The notes beneath the pieces are model-generated. The model worked only from the letters and a program-made list of their open reading frames with translations. It was not told where the DNA came from and searched no databases. From Pseudoalteromonas citrea (GTDB lineage: Bacteria > Pseudomonadota > Gammaproteobacteria > Enterobacterales > Alteromonadaceae), in assembly GCF_000238375.3 (NCBI RefSeq), contig NZ_AHBZ03000021.1:534715-598714 (forward strand): a stretch of 64,000 nucleotides of DNA. The letters run 5' to 3'. A program made the position numbers and the translations under genes. Positions 20,174 through 29,299 of the stretch are shown here, in pieces. The stretch's first letter is position 1. Each line of letters starts with the position of its first letter.

Positions 20174-20264
20174 GTAATTATACTCCTAAGAAATAGTGTG
20201 TCGGCTTTGTCTTGCGCTATAGCTGGTTACAAGATTGACTGTAAGCGACTATAAAGGTTCAGTT

Positions 20265-20293
20265 AGTTTACCCACACATATCTGCGCTGACAA
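20265..20293 (-). promoter_or_regulatory. Probable promoter of the tol-pal operon
   Basis: On the minus strand, -35 TTGTCA (20288-20293), a 17-base spacer and -10 TAAACT (20265-20270) would give a leader of about 85 bases before tolQ. Picked by eye from an AT-rich region. Confidence 0.45.
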
Positions 20294-20689
20294 TCTCATT
20301 ACTATGAAATTACGGTATTTGGCGATAAATACGCAAAAAACATATCAGTGCGATAAACAGAACCTTCACATAGTTAATTCGAAAAATGATCGTCATGAAT
20401 AATAAACGCGTATTTATGAATGGTAGCTGCATAAAACTCGCAGTTTATGCAAAATATTAGAATAAACCACCAAAAACACATTGGTAATACCAATTAACAA
20501 CAAATAAACTAATACAAAAAAACAAGCAATAAAAATATGATTTTAATATAAAACAACAACTTAAAAATTATTACTGATTAAATAAAAAACAACAGGGACA
20601 AGATAAAACCATCTCGCATTAGATTTATTAATTTGAAAAAATAATTTTTCTAGTTTGATGAATTACCCAAACCTCTTTAATATACACCC

Positions 20690-20863
20690 TGTACTGAGCA
20701 CACAGCATCTATTATGCAAAAGCACAGTTGTTAGCAATAGGATTCTGATTTTTCGTATTGCTGTGATAAGAGCGCCGAGGATAAAACCAACGTTAACTTA
20801 TCAACCCCTGGATTACTTCCTTCAACTTGTTGTTTTGCCCGCATTTTTTGCGGGCTTTTTTTT
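20690..20863 (+). ncRNA. Candidate structured small RNA with intrinsic terminator
   Basis: A plus-strand transcription unit with no reading frame of its own. A possible promoter has -35 TTGATG (20655-20660), a 17-base spacer and -10 TAATAT (20678-20683). Three hairpins follow in order: AGCAATA/TATTGCT (20733-20739 with 20756-20762), TGATAAG/CTTATCA (20764-20770 with 20797-20803), and a terminator GCCCGCA/TGCGGGC with eight T. The ~170-base length and the single-stranded U-rich stretch before the terminator suit an Hfq-binding RNA. It does not resemble any small RNA I recognise. The 5' end is a guess. Confidence 0.5.
20837..20863 (+). terminator. Intrinsic terminator of the candidate small RNA
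   Basis: A perfect 7-base stem GCCCGCA/TGCGGGC with a five-T loop, followed by eight T (20856-20863). It points along the plus strand, opposite to all neighbouring genes, so it must serve a plus-strand transcript. Confidence 0.85.
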
Positions 20864-21066
20864 GCCTGAAATTTGTGTGAATTATAAAAATATAAGGCTA
20901 CTCGACACAAGAAAGTATATAGCTACAACGTAAAACCCTTATTTGCGATTGTTCGAACAAGTGCACAGTGTGAATGGGGTTGACCCTGGAAATTATGCAA
21001 GTGCTTAAGGTTATGGGTTTATAAGTTCACGCAGTAACATGCGTGTTGAGCGAGAACTTAAAAGCA

Positions 21067-21091
21067 AAAACTCAGCGGCTGCTGAGTTTTA
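21067..21091 (-). terminator. Terminator after ruvB
   Basis: Stem ACTCAGC/GCTGAGT (21071-21077 with 21082-21088), with A on the left and T on the right, so it could act in both directions. It lies about 30 bases after the ruvB stop. Confidence 0.7.
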
Positions 21092-21119
21092 TGGATTTTA
21101 ATCGGTGACTAAAAGATTG

Positions 21120-22127
21120 CTATGACTCGGGTACAGCTAAGTCAAAATGAAGATAAGCTGCATTTGATGCAATGCGCCCTCTAGGTGTTCTCTGAATAAA
21201 GCCTTGTTGGATCAAAAATGGTTCAATAACATCTTCGATGGTCTCTCGCTCTTCCCCAATGGCTGCGGCCAAGTTATCTAGACCAACTGGTCCACCCATA
21301 AACTTTTCAATAATGGCCAATAAGTATTTGCGGTCCATATAATCAAAGCCTCGCTTATCTACATCAACCATCTCAAGCGCAAGATTAGCGATCTGTGCAC
21401 TTACCTTGCCATCACTCTTTACCTGTGCATAATCGCGCACTCGACGTAATAATCGATTAGCGATGCGAGGCGTGCCACGAGAGCGACGTGCAACTTCATC
21501 TGCGCCCTCAGGGCTTATTCCTAAATCCAAGTAAAATGCAGAGCGAGAAATAATCGTTGATAGATCCGATACCGAATAAAACTCTAATCGCTGCACAATA
21601 CCAAAACGATCTCGTAAGGGAGATGTAAGTGATCCCGCTCTGGTTGTTGCACCAATTAAGGTAAACGGCGGCAGCTCTAACTTTATTGAGCGGGCAGCAG
21701 GTCCCTCGCCTATCATAATGTCTAACTGATAGTCTTCCATTGCGGGGTATAATATTTCTTCAACTTGCGGGCTTAGCCGGTGTATTTCATCAATAAATAA
21801 TACGTCACCTTCTTCAAGGTTCGTTAATAGGGCCGCCAGATCTCCGGCTTTTTCAAGTACCGGCCCTGATGTCGCTTTAATATTTACATCAAGCTCGTTT
21901 GCGACAATGTTTGCCAGCGTGGTTTTGCCTAACCCTGGTGGTCCAAAAATCAACAAGTGGTCCAACGCTTCTTCCCGTGAACGGGCGGCTTCAATAAAAA
22001 TCGCCATTTGCTTTTTTACATGATCTTGACCTGTATAATCAGCAAGTAATTTCGGTCGAATTGCCCTATCAACACTGTCTTCATTGCCTTGTACTTCAGG
22101 CTCAATTAATCTATCTGCTTCTATCAT
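21120..22127 (-). CDS. ruvB: Holliday junction branch migration helicase RuvB
   Basis: The AAA+ motor of the RuvAB complex that drives Holliday junction migration. Walker A is [12 protein letters not shown] (residues 61-72) and Walker B is FIDEIHRL. Sensor 1 ([18 protein letters not shown]) with the arginine finger and the C-terminal winged helix ([12 protein letters not shown]) are present. The 335-residue length is typical. It starts six bases after ruvA, so the operon order is ruvC-ruvA-ruvB, followed by a terminator. Confidence 0.98.
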   Translation of the reverse strand: MIEADRLIEPEVQGNEDSVDRAIRPKLLADYTGQDHVKKQMAIFIEAARSREEALDHLLIFGPPGLGKTTLANIVANELDVNIKATSGPVLEKAGDLAALLTNLEEGDVLFIDEIHRLSPQVEEILYPAMEDYQLDIMIGEGPAARSIKLELPPFTLIGATTRAGSLTSPLRDRFGIVQRLEFYSVSDLSTIISRSAFYLDLGISPEGADEVARRSRGTPRIANRLLRRVRDYAQVKSDGKVSAQIANLALEMVDVDKRGFDYMDRKYLLAIIEKFMGGPVGLDNLAAAIGEERETIEDVIEPFLIQQGFIQRTPRGRIASNAAYLHFDLAVPES

Positions 22128-22133
22128 GCGTTA

Positions 22134-22751
22134 TCACATCATTGACTTAAGGGCTTCTTTTATCAGTGTTTCAGTCCCCATATCAGGTTTTGACACTGCT
22201 TTAACCGCTTTTTGTGCTTGTGCTAGTTTATAGCCTAAAGCCAGTAATGCAGCAACTGCATCATCAGCTGGCGTATCCTGAACCGTTGGGTTTTCTTGTG
22301 GTGCAATCACCGCGCCGTCACTAAACGGCGTTAGTAAATCATGACCAAAATTCTTGAGTCTGTCCTTCATCTCAAGTACCAAACGTTCCGCCGTTTTTTT
22401 ACCGACACCAGGGATCTTTACCAACGTCGTGGCATCTTCGTTGTTAACACAGTGAATAAACTGCTCCGCTGACATACCCGATAAAATAGCCAGCCCCAAT
22501 TTTGGTCCAACACCGTTGGCTTTTATTAACTCTCGAAACAAGGCGCGTTCTTTTTTATGATTAAAACCAAACAATAATTGCGCATCTTCTCTTACCACAA
22601 AGTGCGTATACACCGCAGTTTGCTCACCACAATTCGGTAATTCATAAAAACAGGTCATGGGCATCTGTACTTCATAACCAACGCCAGCGACATCAAGTAA
22701 TATTTCTGGCGGCTGTTTTTCTAATAAAATTCCACTCAGTCTTCCAATCAT
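22134..22751 (-). CDS. ruvA: Holliday junction DNA-binding protein RuvA
   Basis: RuvA forms tetramers on the Holliday junction and recruits RuvB. The N-terminal OB fold begins [23 protein letters not shown]-type sequence. Two helix-hairpin-helix motifs are seen in [18 protein letters not shown] and [20 protein letters not shown] flexible linker follows, then domain III ([19 protein letters not shown]) that binds RuvB. The 205-residue length is typical. It lies seven bases after ruvC. Confidence 0.98.
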   Translation of the reverse strand: MIGRLSGILLEKQPPEILLDVAGVGYEVQMPMTCFYELPNCGEQTAVYTHFVVREDAQLLFGFNHKKERALFRELIKANGVGPKLGLAILSGMSAEQFIHCVNNEDATTLVKIPGVGKKTAERLVLEMKDRLKNFGHDLLTPFSDGAVIAPQENPTVQDTPADDAVAALLALGYKLAQAQKAVKAVSKPDMGTETLIKEALKSMM

Positions 22752-22758
22752 CTATTTT

Positions 22759-23280
22759 TTACCTCAATCTACGGCGTACAGTTTTTGTTGCACTACCAGC
22801 AAGACGAATTAAGCTTTGCTCAGAATGAGCATGACAAATCGCAATAGCCAAAGCATCTGCGGCATCAGCTTGGGGGGTGCCAGGCAACTTTAGGATACGC
22901 TTCACCATTTCTTGAACTTGTTCTTTTTTCGCCCCCCCATTACCAACCACCGCTTGTTTGACTTGCCTTGCTGAATATTCATGTACCGCGATATCCTGCA
23001 TGGCAGCGGCAACAATCGCCGCACCTCGGGCTTGACCAAGCTTTAAAGCTGAGTCTGGGTTATGGGCCATAAAGACCTGTTCAATAGAAAAACTATCTGG
23101 CTGGAACTGCTCTACCAGCTGCGTTACACCTTGATAAATCATTTTTAAACGAGTCGGAAAATCAAACTCCCCTATTTTGATACAACCACTACCCAAATAT
23201 TGAAATTTACTGCCTTGGTGCACGATAACGCCATAGCCTGTAAATCGAGAACCCGGGTCAATGCCCAAAATAGTAGCCAA
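22759..23280 (-). CDS. ruvC: Holliday junction resolvase RuvC
   Basis: The endonuclease that resolves Holliday junctions. An RNase H-like fold with the catalytic acidic residues in [12 protein letters not shown] (Asp7), [11 protein letters not shown] (Glu) and [14 protein letters not shown] (two Asp) is intact. The 173-residue length is typical. It is the first gene of ruvCAB and lies about 130 bases after aspS; no yebC lies between them. Confidence 0.98.
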   Translation of the reverse strand: MATILGIDPGSRFTGYGVIVHQGSKFQYLGSGCIKIGEFDFPTRLKMIYQGVTQLVEQFQPDSFSIEQVFMAHNPDSALKLGQARGAAIVAAAMQDIAVHEYSARQVKQAVVGNGGAKKEQVQEMVKRILKLPGTPQADAADALAIAICHAHSEQSLIRLAGSATKTVRRRLR

Positions 23281-23357
23281 AACATAATCCTAAATCGTTT
23301 TTTTGCATCATGCCAAAATACTGTATGAATTACCAGTTAAATACTATAGCAGGTATA

Positions 23358-23387
23358 AAAAAGACGACCATTTATAGTCGCCTTTTT
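23358..23387 (-). terminator. Terminator after aspS
   Basis: Stem AAAAAGACGAC (23358-23368) with GTCGCCTTTTT (23377-23387), one mismatch, with A/T flanks on both sides. It separates aspS from ruvC on the minus strand. Confidence 0.7.
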
Positions 23388-23412
23388 CTCGCGTTATATT
23401 CGCTTATACGTA

Positions 23413-25203
23413 TTACTCACCGTCTGATTGCACGGCTTCTTTTTCAACTTTAGCCACTGCAATCGCTAACTCTTTTAAAGAGTCTGGATTGGCTAGGCTT
23501 GGCGCATCAGTCAATAAACAAGATGCTTGGGTTGTTTTAGGGAATGCTATCACATCACGGATGTTATCAGTGCCACATAGCAACATTACCAAACGGTCTA
23601 AACCAAATGCTAAACCTGCATGTGGTGGTGTACCGTACTTAAGTGCATCTAATAAGAAGCCAAACTTATCTTGCTGCTCTTGCTCTTCTATGCCTAAAAT
23701 TCTAAACGCCGCTTCTTGCATATCCGCAGTATGAATACGCACAGAACCACCGCCCACTTCATACCCGTTGATAACCATATCATACGCATCAGAAATTGCT
23801 CCTGCTGGTGCAGATTCTAGCGCTTGAGCTGTAATGTCTTTTGGTGCAGTAAACGGGTGGTGAACCGCATGCAAAGTCCCTTCGTCATCTTCTTCAAACA
23901 TTGGGAAGTCAACAACCCATAATGGTGCCCATTTGTTTAAGTCAGTCAATTCTAGGTCTAACCCTACTTTCAAACGTAGCGCGCCCATTGCTTCATTAAC
24001 CACATTGCGCTTATCGGCACCAAATAACAGGATGTCGCCAGTTTGTGCGTTAGTGCGCTCTAGCAAGCCATTGATCACCTCTTCATTTAAGAATTTGGCA
24101 ATGGGTGATTGAACCCCTTCAATACCTGCATCACGGTCATTCACTTTCATCCAAGCGAGGCCTTTGGCACCATAAATACCCACAAACTTTGTGTATTCAT
24201 CAATTTGCTTACGAGACAGTTTGGCACCACCTGGAACGGTTAATACCGCTACACGACCTTTTTCATCGTTAGCAGGCGCAGCAAGTACTTTAAATTCAAC
24301 GTCTTTAACTAAGTCAGCAACGTCTATAAGCTCCATCGGGTTACGTAAGTCTGGTTTATCAGAACCAAAACGACGCATCGCTTCGCTGTAAGCCATTACC
24401 GGGAATGCACCTAGGTCAACGTCAAGTAGCTCTTGCCACATTTCTGTTACTAAACGCTCAGTCATCGCACGTACTTGGTCTGAGCTCATGAACGATGTTT
24501 CTAAATCGATTTGGGTAAATTCAGGCTGACGGTCAGCACGTAAATCTTCATCACGGAAACATTTCACAATTTGATAATAGCGATCGAAACCTGACATCAT
24601 CAGTAATTGTTTAAACAACTGTGGTGATTGTGGTAAAGCGTAAAAGCTACCTTTATGAACACGGCTTGGTACTAAATAATCGCGAGCGCCTTCTGGCGTA
24701 GCTTTAGTAAGTACTGGCGTTTCTATATCAAGGAAATCATTACCATCTAAGAAGCGGCGAACAAAACTACTCGCTTTTGCTCTTAGCTTAATACGATCGC
24801 TCATTTCTAAACGGCGAAGATCTAAGTAACGGTACTTTAAACGGCGCTCTTCAGAGTTTTGCTGATTAAAATCCAGTGGCAATGGCTCTGAACGGTTAAT
24901 AATGTTTAATCCCGTGCCCAAAATTTCAACTTCACCTGTTGCCATGTCTTTGTTTACTTGGCTATCAGGACGCGCTCGAACGGTACCTTTTACCTGCACG
25001 CAAAATTCTTGACGAAGTGTGTTCGCAGTATCCATTAGCCCTTCAACTTCTGGGTCAAAGACTACTTGAACAAGTCCTTCACGATCACGTAGGTCGATAA
25101 AAATTAAGCCACCTAAATCACGGCGTTTATTTATCCAGCCACATAATTCTACTTCTTCGCCAACATGGCTTTTATTTAAGTTCCCACAATATATCGAGCG
25201 CAT
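23413..25203 (-). CDS. aspS: Aspartyl-tRNA synthetase AspS
   Basis: Charges tRNA-Asp; a class II synthetase of the bacterial type with a GAD insertion. The N-terminal OB fold has [21 protein letters not shown]. Motif 2 is [19 protein letters not shown] and motif 3 is [15 protein letters not shown]. Length is 596 residues from the ATG at 25203, close to E. coli. That ATG has AGGA seven bases upstream and matches the family start MRSxYCG; the frame extends to 25230 but those nine residues are not conserved. A single-gene unit with its own terminator. Confidence 0.97.
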   Translation of the reverse strand: MRSIYCGNLNKSHVGEEVELCGWINKRRDLGGLIFIDLRDREGLVQVVFDPEVEGLMDTANTLRQEFCVQVKGTVRARPDSQVNKDMATGEVEILGTGLNIINRSEPLPLDFNQQNSEERRLKYRYLDLRRLEMSDRIKLRAKASSFVRRFLDGNDFLDIETPVLTKATPEGARDYLVPSRVHKGSFYALPQSPQLFKQLLMMSGFDRYYQIVKCFRDEDLRADRQPEFTQIDLETSFMSSDQVRAMTERLVTEMWQELLDVDLGAFPVMAYSEAMRRFGSDKPDLRNPMELIDVADLVKDVEFKVLAAPANDEKGRVAVLTVPGGAKLSRKQIDEYTKFVGIYGAKGLAWMKVNDRDAGIEGVQSPIAKFLNEEVINGLLERTNAQTGDILLFGADKRNVVNEAMGALRLKVGLDLELTDLNKWAPLWVVDFPMFEEDDEGTLHAVHHPFTAPKDITAQALESAPAGAISDAYDMVINGYEVGGGSVRIHTADMQEAAFRILGIEEQEQQDKFGFLLDALKYGTPPHAGLAFGLDRLVMLLCGTDNIRDVIAFPKTTQASCLLTDAPSLANPDSLKELAIAVAKVEKEAVQSDGE

Positions 25204-25386
25204 AGTATTCCTGTTAGTCAGCTGCATCAAAGTACAACCAATTAGGTTAATTTAAAAAAATTACCGCCAATTATATAAAATTACACCTTAAAGTCATCCT
25301 TGATCGACATAAGTAAGCAAATTTCCCAACGATTAATGAGTTTTGATACAATTAATGTACTTAATCGTTCTTGGATCTCGCATTTT

Positions 25387-26235
25387 ATGCTTTATATAGG
25401 TTGCCCTCAGTGGAGCTCAGCACATTGGAAAGGCCGGTTTTTCACCCGAGACTGCCAACCAAAACACATGCTCGAGCAATACAGCCAAATTTTTAGTTCT
25501 GTTGAAGGCAACACCAGTTTTTACGCTGATCCAACACCTGAAACCATTCTAAAATGGCAAAACAGTGTGCCTAACCACTTCAAATTTACCTTTAAAGTCC
25601 CAAGACGGTTTTCTCATGATATGGCACTAAAGAATTGCCAAAGCGACTTGCTCGTATGGCTAAAACTCTTTGAACCGTTGTTTGAAAATATTGGGCAAAT
25701 TATGCTGCAATTACCGAAAAGCTGTGGCCCTAACTTTCTAGCCTCCATAAATGACTTTACTCGTTTATTACCTCAGGACTTACCATTAGGTATCGAAGTA
25801 CGTCACCTCGATTTTTTTGACAAAGCAGCTAATGAAACAAAATTTAATCAATTTTTAATCGCTCATAATTACAATCGTATCATGATGGATACTCGGCCAC
25901 TATTTAGTGAGCCACCCGTTACTGAGGCAATCATTGATGCACAAAAAAAGAAGCCAAAAGTACCATTACACGTCATTTCTACCGCTCAAGCGCCTGTAAT
26001 TCGATACGTAGGATGCTCGGATTTAGAAGCAAATAAAAAATTATATCGCCCTTGGTTAAATAAGATTCGACATTGGTTAGATGAAGGGAAAACACCCTAT
26101 TTGTTTTTTCATACTGCCGATAATTATGATGCACCGTTGCTCGCTAAACAGTTTATAGCCGATTTGGCACATCCATCTGCAACCTTAGGTAAGTTTCCTG
26201 CTGAGCTAGAGCCTAGTCAAAATAGCTTATTTTAA
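25387..26235 (+). CDS. yecE: DUF72 family protein (YecE-like)
   Basis: A TIM-barrel protein of the DUF72/YecE family; the biochemical role is not known. Family landmarks are the start MLYIGCPQWSSAHWKG, SSVEGNTSFYADP, FKFTFKVPRRFSHD, LGIEVRHLDFF, MMDTRPLF and the late YLFFHTADNYDAP. Length is 282 residues from the ATG at 25387, close to E. coli YecE. The frame is open from a TTG at 25300, but residues before MLYIG have no family counterpart and no ribosome site. Divergent from aspS. No partner gene is obvious. Confidence 0.88.
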   Translation: MLYIGCPQWSSAHWKGRFFTRDCQPKHMLEQYSQIFSSVEGNTSFYADPTPETILKWQNSVPNHFKFTFKVPRRFSHDMALKNCQSDLLVWLKLFEPLFENIGQIMLQLPKSCGPNFLASINDFTRLLPQDLPLGIEVRHLDFFDKAANETKFNQFLIAHNYNRIMMDTRPLFSEPPVTEAIIDAQKKKPKVPLHVISTAQAPVIRYVGCSDLEANKKLYRPWLNKIRHWLDEGKTPYLFFHTADNYDAPLLAKQFIADLAHPSATLGKFPAELEPSQNSLF

Positions 26236-26307
26236 CTAGGCTTGCTTTTTAAACAAATTAATAGGTACACTGCTAGTGGATGATAAATAAATCAACAAGG
26301 AATCAGC

Positions 26308-26514
26308 ATGTTATTAAAATTACAAAAAAAGAACATCAAAACTCTTTCACAAGATAAAACTTTACTACCTGTCGCTACCCAAAAAATAGCCGGTGGTATT
26401 TCAGGTGATCACGTTTGCTGTACTGAAGAGACATTACAAGCGAACAGAAAAACAGTACAAAAAGAAGCACAATCATTCGCTTCATCTTGTTGCACAATAG
26501 AAACTAGTTATTAA
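26308..26514 (+). CDS. Small double-glycine-leader peptide, possible RiPP precursor
   Basis: A 68-residue peptide with AAGGA seven bases before its ATG. The first 30 residues form a basic leader ending in GG: K7K8, K11, L13S14, K17, P21V22A23, G29G30. The same pattern occurs in another small gene at 34177-34356. The 38-residue remainder is rich in Ser/Thr and has four Cys in two pairs (HVCCTEE and SSCCTIE). This is what one would expect of a modified or bacteriocin-like peptide cut after GG, but no LanB/LanC-like, radical SAM or peptidase-transporter gene is in the window. The function is unknown. A terminator follows directly, so it is a single-gene unit. Confidence 0.75.
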   Translation: MLLKLQKKNIKTLSQDKTLLPVATQKIAGGISGDHVCCTEETLQANRKTVQKEAQSFASSCCTIETSY

Positions 26515-26523
26515 TTTCAAATT

Positions 26524-26549
26524 AAGCCTGCCAATATAGCAGGCTTTAT
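26524..26549 (+). terminator. Terminator after the small peptide gene
   Basis: Stem AAGCCTGC (26524-26531) with GCAGGCTT (26539-26546), seven-base loop. It lies ten bases after the peptide stop and just before the converging GFA-family gene, so it may serve both. Confidence 0.75.
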
Positions 26550-26555
26550 ACCTTG

Positions 26556-26963
26556 CTAATCACGACCAGGTTCAAACCGTTCATAACGCGGCAATTTAAC
26601 GTCTAAATCCTCCCAATCAGCTTTTGATGTAACAAAATTATGTGATATCGGTCGTTCAGAAATTGGTGTATCTAAAATCCCTAATCGGAATCGAACTTTT
26701 TTGGGGTTGTCACTGTTTGAGCTATAAATCGGAGATGCACAATGGCGACAAAAATGGCGCTTGCGACCAGGCTTAAACTGAAAGTGTGTGATGTCCTCGC
26801 GCCCTTCCACTACTTTAAATAAATCAATCTCTACAAAACCATTCGTAGCGTACGCGGTACCTGTTGATTTACGACACAAAGAACAATGGCAATGAATGAT
26901 ATCGGTGATCGGCCCATGAATTTCTACTTTTACGGTCCCACACAAACAACTCGCTTTATACAT
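26556..26963 (-). CDS. GFA family zinc-binding protein
   Basis: A 135-residue protein of the GFA (glutathione-dependent formaldehyde-activating enzyme/CENP-V) fold. Zinc ligands are clear: C6xC8 in SCLCGTV, C25xC27xxC30 in CHCSLCRKSTG, and C72xxC75 in FCRHCASPIYS. Many members have no proven enzyme activity, so formaldehyde metabolism is not assumed. It converges with the small peptide gene. The start MYKASCLCG fits the family. Confidence 0.88.
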   Translation of the reverse strand: MYKASCLCGTVKVEIHGPITDIIHCHCSLCRKSTGTAYATNGFVEIDLFKVVEGREDITHFQFKPGRKRHFCRHCASPIYSSNSDNPKKVRFRLGILDTPISERPISHNFVTSKADWEDLDVKLPRYERFEPGRD

Positions 26964-27038
26964 ACTTTTTCAAACTATTCGGATCCTTGTTGCGCATTAG
27001 CATATAATAACTATCACTTTTAGCCTAACGAGTTTTTT

Positions 27039-27548
27039 ATGGATTTTAAGCACTACTTTCAGCATTATCCTGAAAACATACAGCAGCAAGTGTCACAGTT
27101 AATTAACTCTAATCAGTTGGCAACTTATTTTAAAAAAAAATATCCAAGCGCACATCAACTTAGGTCTCAGAAACAGTTATTTGAATACACCAATGAATTT
27201 AAACAGCGTTACTTAAAGAATGCGCCAAAGTTATCCAATGTTGCTTATAAAAAACAAAAAGACTTGGTAAAAAATGCACTGGGTACGCATACCTTTAAAA
27301 GTCAGCAACATGGTGGAAAACTCAAAGCTAAGCATGAAATTGCAATTGCAGACCAATTAAAATATGCACCAGAACCCTTACTTAGAATGTTAGTTGTGCA
27401 TGAATTAGCCCACTTTAAAGAAAAAGACCACAATAAAGCATTTTACCAATTGTGCTGTCATATGGAGCCTGAATATCATAAGCTAGAGTTAGACTTACGC
27501 CTATTTTTGGTATTACAGCATCAAGAAATGAGTTTCTACGAAAAGTAA
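27039..27548 (+). CDS. YgjP-like M48-type metallopeptidase domain protein
   Basis: A 169-residue protein with a zinc-protease signature HELAHFKEKDHNKAF (His121, Glu122, His125, His131) as in the YgjP/DUF45 family. No signal peptide, so probably cytosolic. The N-terminal half is Lys- and Gln-rich and not clearly assignable. Family members are annotated as metal-dependent hydrolases with unclear substrates. A single gene, divergent from the GFA gene. Confidence 0.8.
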   Translation: MDFKHYFQHYPENIQQQVSQLINSNQLATYFKKKYPSAHQLRSQKQLFEYTNEFKQRYLKNAPKLSNVAYKKQKDLVKNALGTHTFKSQQHGGKLKAKHEIAIADQLKYAPEPLLRMLVVHELAHFKEKDHNKAFYQLCCHMEPEYHKLELDLRLFLVLQHQEMSFYEK

Positions 27549-27764
27549 GACTGTTATAGTCATGATAGGAATGGCAAAGAGACGCCTTTTCAATGTAAGT
27601 GTAATAATGTGGCGCAGTAGGCGTAATGAGTACTGTGTATATGAACACGCTAATTTCATATTACAAAAGTGCAAAGTGCTTCGATAGCCTAAAATACATC
27701 TGATGAATGGTTGGTTGCGCTAATATCAGTATCACTGAGTTAGCACAACACAGAGCACGTAACC

Positions 27765-28448
27765 TTATAGGCCTAACTCAGCCATAAAGTCATCATCGCT
27801 TACGTCAGTCGCTTCAGACGCAGCTGCTTTTTTTGCTTTATCATCACTGGCTTGATTAGCAATAATATCATCAGGATCAACAGCCTCAGCAATATCAAAA
27901 TCATGCAGTTTAATGAACTCAGTTTTGTCCATGGCCAATTCTAGATAAAAAATATTTTGGTTCTGAGTTGTAAATGTAACACGACGAGCTTGAGGTCTGT
28001 CCATCGTTGTATCGACCGAAATTTGTACTTGTTTATTAATTGCCATCATCTTAGGTTGATTTTGTGTAATTGATGTATGCAATTGACTACGCACTTTACC
28101 AGTAAAGTCACCGACAATCTGGTTCATGAGCTCACCCATCACGTTAGATACATCATCTGATAAATGGCTATGCGCTATTTCTTCTTCTGGCATTCCCATG
28201 TTACGCATATAGTCATGATAAATTTCCATTGCTGACTGCGCGGTAAAATTTGTCACTACTAACCCTGTAAACCCACCGTCAAACAACACAAAACAACCAA
28301 TGTCTGGGCGCATACATGTGCGCGTGATTTTTTGAACCATTGCTGAGTACGCAATTTGATTGCCACTTGCGGAAGACAATACTTCAGTCACCGAGTTGCA
28401 CAATGTGGATAGAATATCTTCTGTGCTAATTACTTTATTTCTCGCCAT
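27765..28448 (-). CDS. DUF3334 protein, CheX/CheC-like
   Basis: A 227-residue cytosolic protein resembling DUF3334 proteins of Shewanella and Vibrio. The central part has the pattern NVMGELMNQIVGDFTGK, in which the Glu and Asn spacing matches the phosphatase motif of CheC/CheX proteins; similar elements lie around LFDGGFTGLVVTNF. It could dephosphorylate a CheY-like regulator, but no chemotaxis gene is nearby, so this is inference. The C-terminal 35 residues are acidic and Ala-rich. A single gene, divergent from cmoA. Confidence 0.75.
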   Translation of the reverse strand: MARNKVISTEDILSTLCNSVTEVLSSASGNQIAYSAMVQKITRTCMRPDIGCFVLFDGGFTGLVVTNFTAQSAMEIYHDYMRNMGMPEEEIAHSHLSDDVSNVMGELMNQIVGDFTGKVRSQLHTSITQNQPKMMAINKQVQISVDTTMDRPQARRVTFTTQNQNIFYLELAMDKTEFIKLHDFDIAEAVDPDDIIANQASDDKAKKAAASEATDVSDDDFMAELGL

Positions 28449-28563
28449 TTTTCGTCTCTTTTATACTTCTTATCATTAATAGTAGCCAAGCTACTGAAAT
28501 TATCACTGACTATCCAGTATAAAATGTTAAAATAACCAGATTATTTAGAAAGAGAGACAAATT

Positions 28564-29289
28564 GTGACTGGCACAGACAGTATTTATGCCACTGAGCAGC
28601 AAATAAAAGATTTTAGCTTTGACGAAAACGTGGTCGAAGTATTTCCTGATATGATCCAACGCTCAGTACCTGGTTATGCAACCATTGTTAGCACTATGGG
28701 CAAGCTCGCGGGACAATACGCACAAAGCAACTCCAATTTATACGACTTAGGCTGCTCATTAGGCGCGGTCACGCTAAGTATGCGTCGTAACATCGAAAAA
28801 CAAAACTGTGAGATCATCGCCGTTGATAATTCAAAAGCCATGGTCGAGCGCTGTCAATTGCATTTAAAAGGCTTTAAATCCGACGTACCTGTCAACGTCG
28901 TTTTAGGTGATGTAACTGAATTAGAGCTTAAAAATGCCAGTGTAGTCGCACTCAACTTTACCTTACAGTTTATTCCGCAAGAACAACGAGAAGACGTACT
29001 TCAACGCATATTCAACAGCTTAAAACCGGGTGGCGTATTGTTGCTGAGTGAAAAAATTAAAGGTGAAAATGAGTTAACTGATAACCTACTCATCGACCTT
29101 CATCATGATTTTAAACGTCATAACGGCTACTCTGAATTAGAAATAAGCCAAAAACGCACCGCCATCGAGAATGTAATGCGACCGAATACCCTGTCTACCC
29201 ATCTCGAACGACTAAACAATATTGGTTTCAGCCAAACTCAGGTTTGGTACCAGTGCTTTAACTTTTGCTCACTTGTTGCCATCAAATAA
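28564..29289 (+). CDS. cmoA: Carboxy-S-adenosyl-L-methionine synthase CmoA
   Basis: Makes carboxy-SAM from SAM and prephenate for the 5-oxyacetyluridine modification of tRNA wobble U34. A class I methyltransferase fold with glycine-rich motif [28 protein letters not shown] and [11 protein letters not shown]. The 241-residue length is typical. The start is GTG at 28564 with AGAGAG upstream and leads straight into the conserved SIYA/FxFDExVxEVFPDMI start. It is followed 10 bases later by cmoB, whose product uses carboxy-SAM. Confidence 0.95.
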   Translation: MTGTDSIYATEQQIKDFSFDENVVEVFPDMIQRSVPGYATIVSTMGKLAGQYAQSNSNLYDLGCSLGAVTLSMRRNIEKQNCEIIAVDNSKAMVERCQLHLKGFKSDVPVNVVLGDVTELELKNASVVALNFTLQFIPQEQREDVLQRIFNSLKPGGVLLLSEKIKGENELTDNLLIDLHHDFKRHNGYSELEISQKRTAIENVMRPNTLSTHLERLNNIGFSQTQVWYQCFNFCSLVAIK

Positions 29290-29299
29290 CGGAGTCATT

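Larger units (their letters stand above)
20174..21119. other. Gene-poor 946-base region between ruvB and tolQ
   Basis: No convincing protein gene is present. A plus-strand reading frame at 20655-20933 runs through a perfect terminator hairpin and has no ribosome site. Contents: the tolQ promoter, a very AT-rich block (about 20400-20650), a candidate plus-strand small RNA (20690-20863), a nested stem-loop with arms TAAGTT/AACTTA and CACGC/GCGTG (about 21021-21061), and the ruvB terminator. In several gammaproteobacteria ybgC lies at this point. Confidence 0.7.

Noticed and set aside
20655-20933. 92-codon plus-strand reading frame in the ruvB-tolQ gap
   Set aside because: It runs straight through a perfect intrinsic terminator, has no ribosome site and no recognisable domain; the region is better read as a small RNA.
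27562-27687. 41-codon plus-strand frame after the YgjP-like gene
   Set aside because: No ribosome site, basic and featureless sequence, and no terminator; not supportable as a gene.
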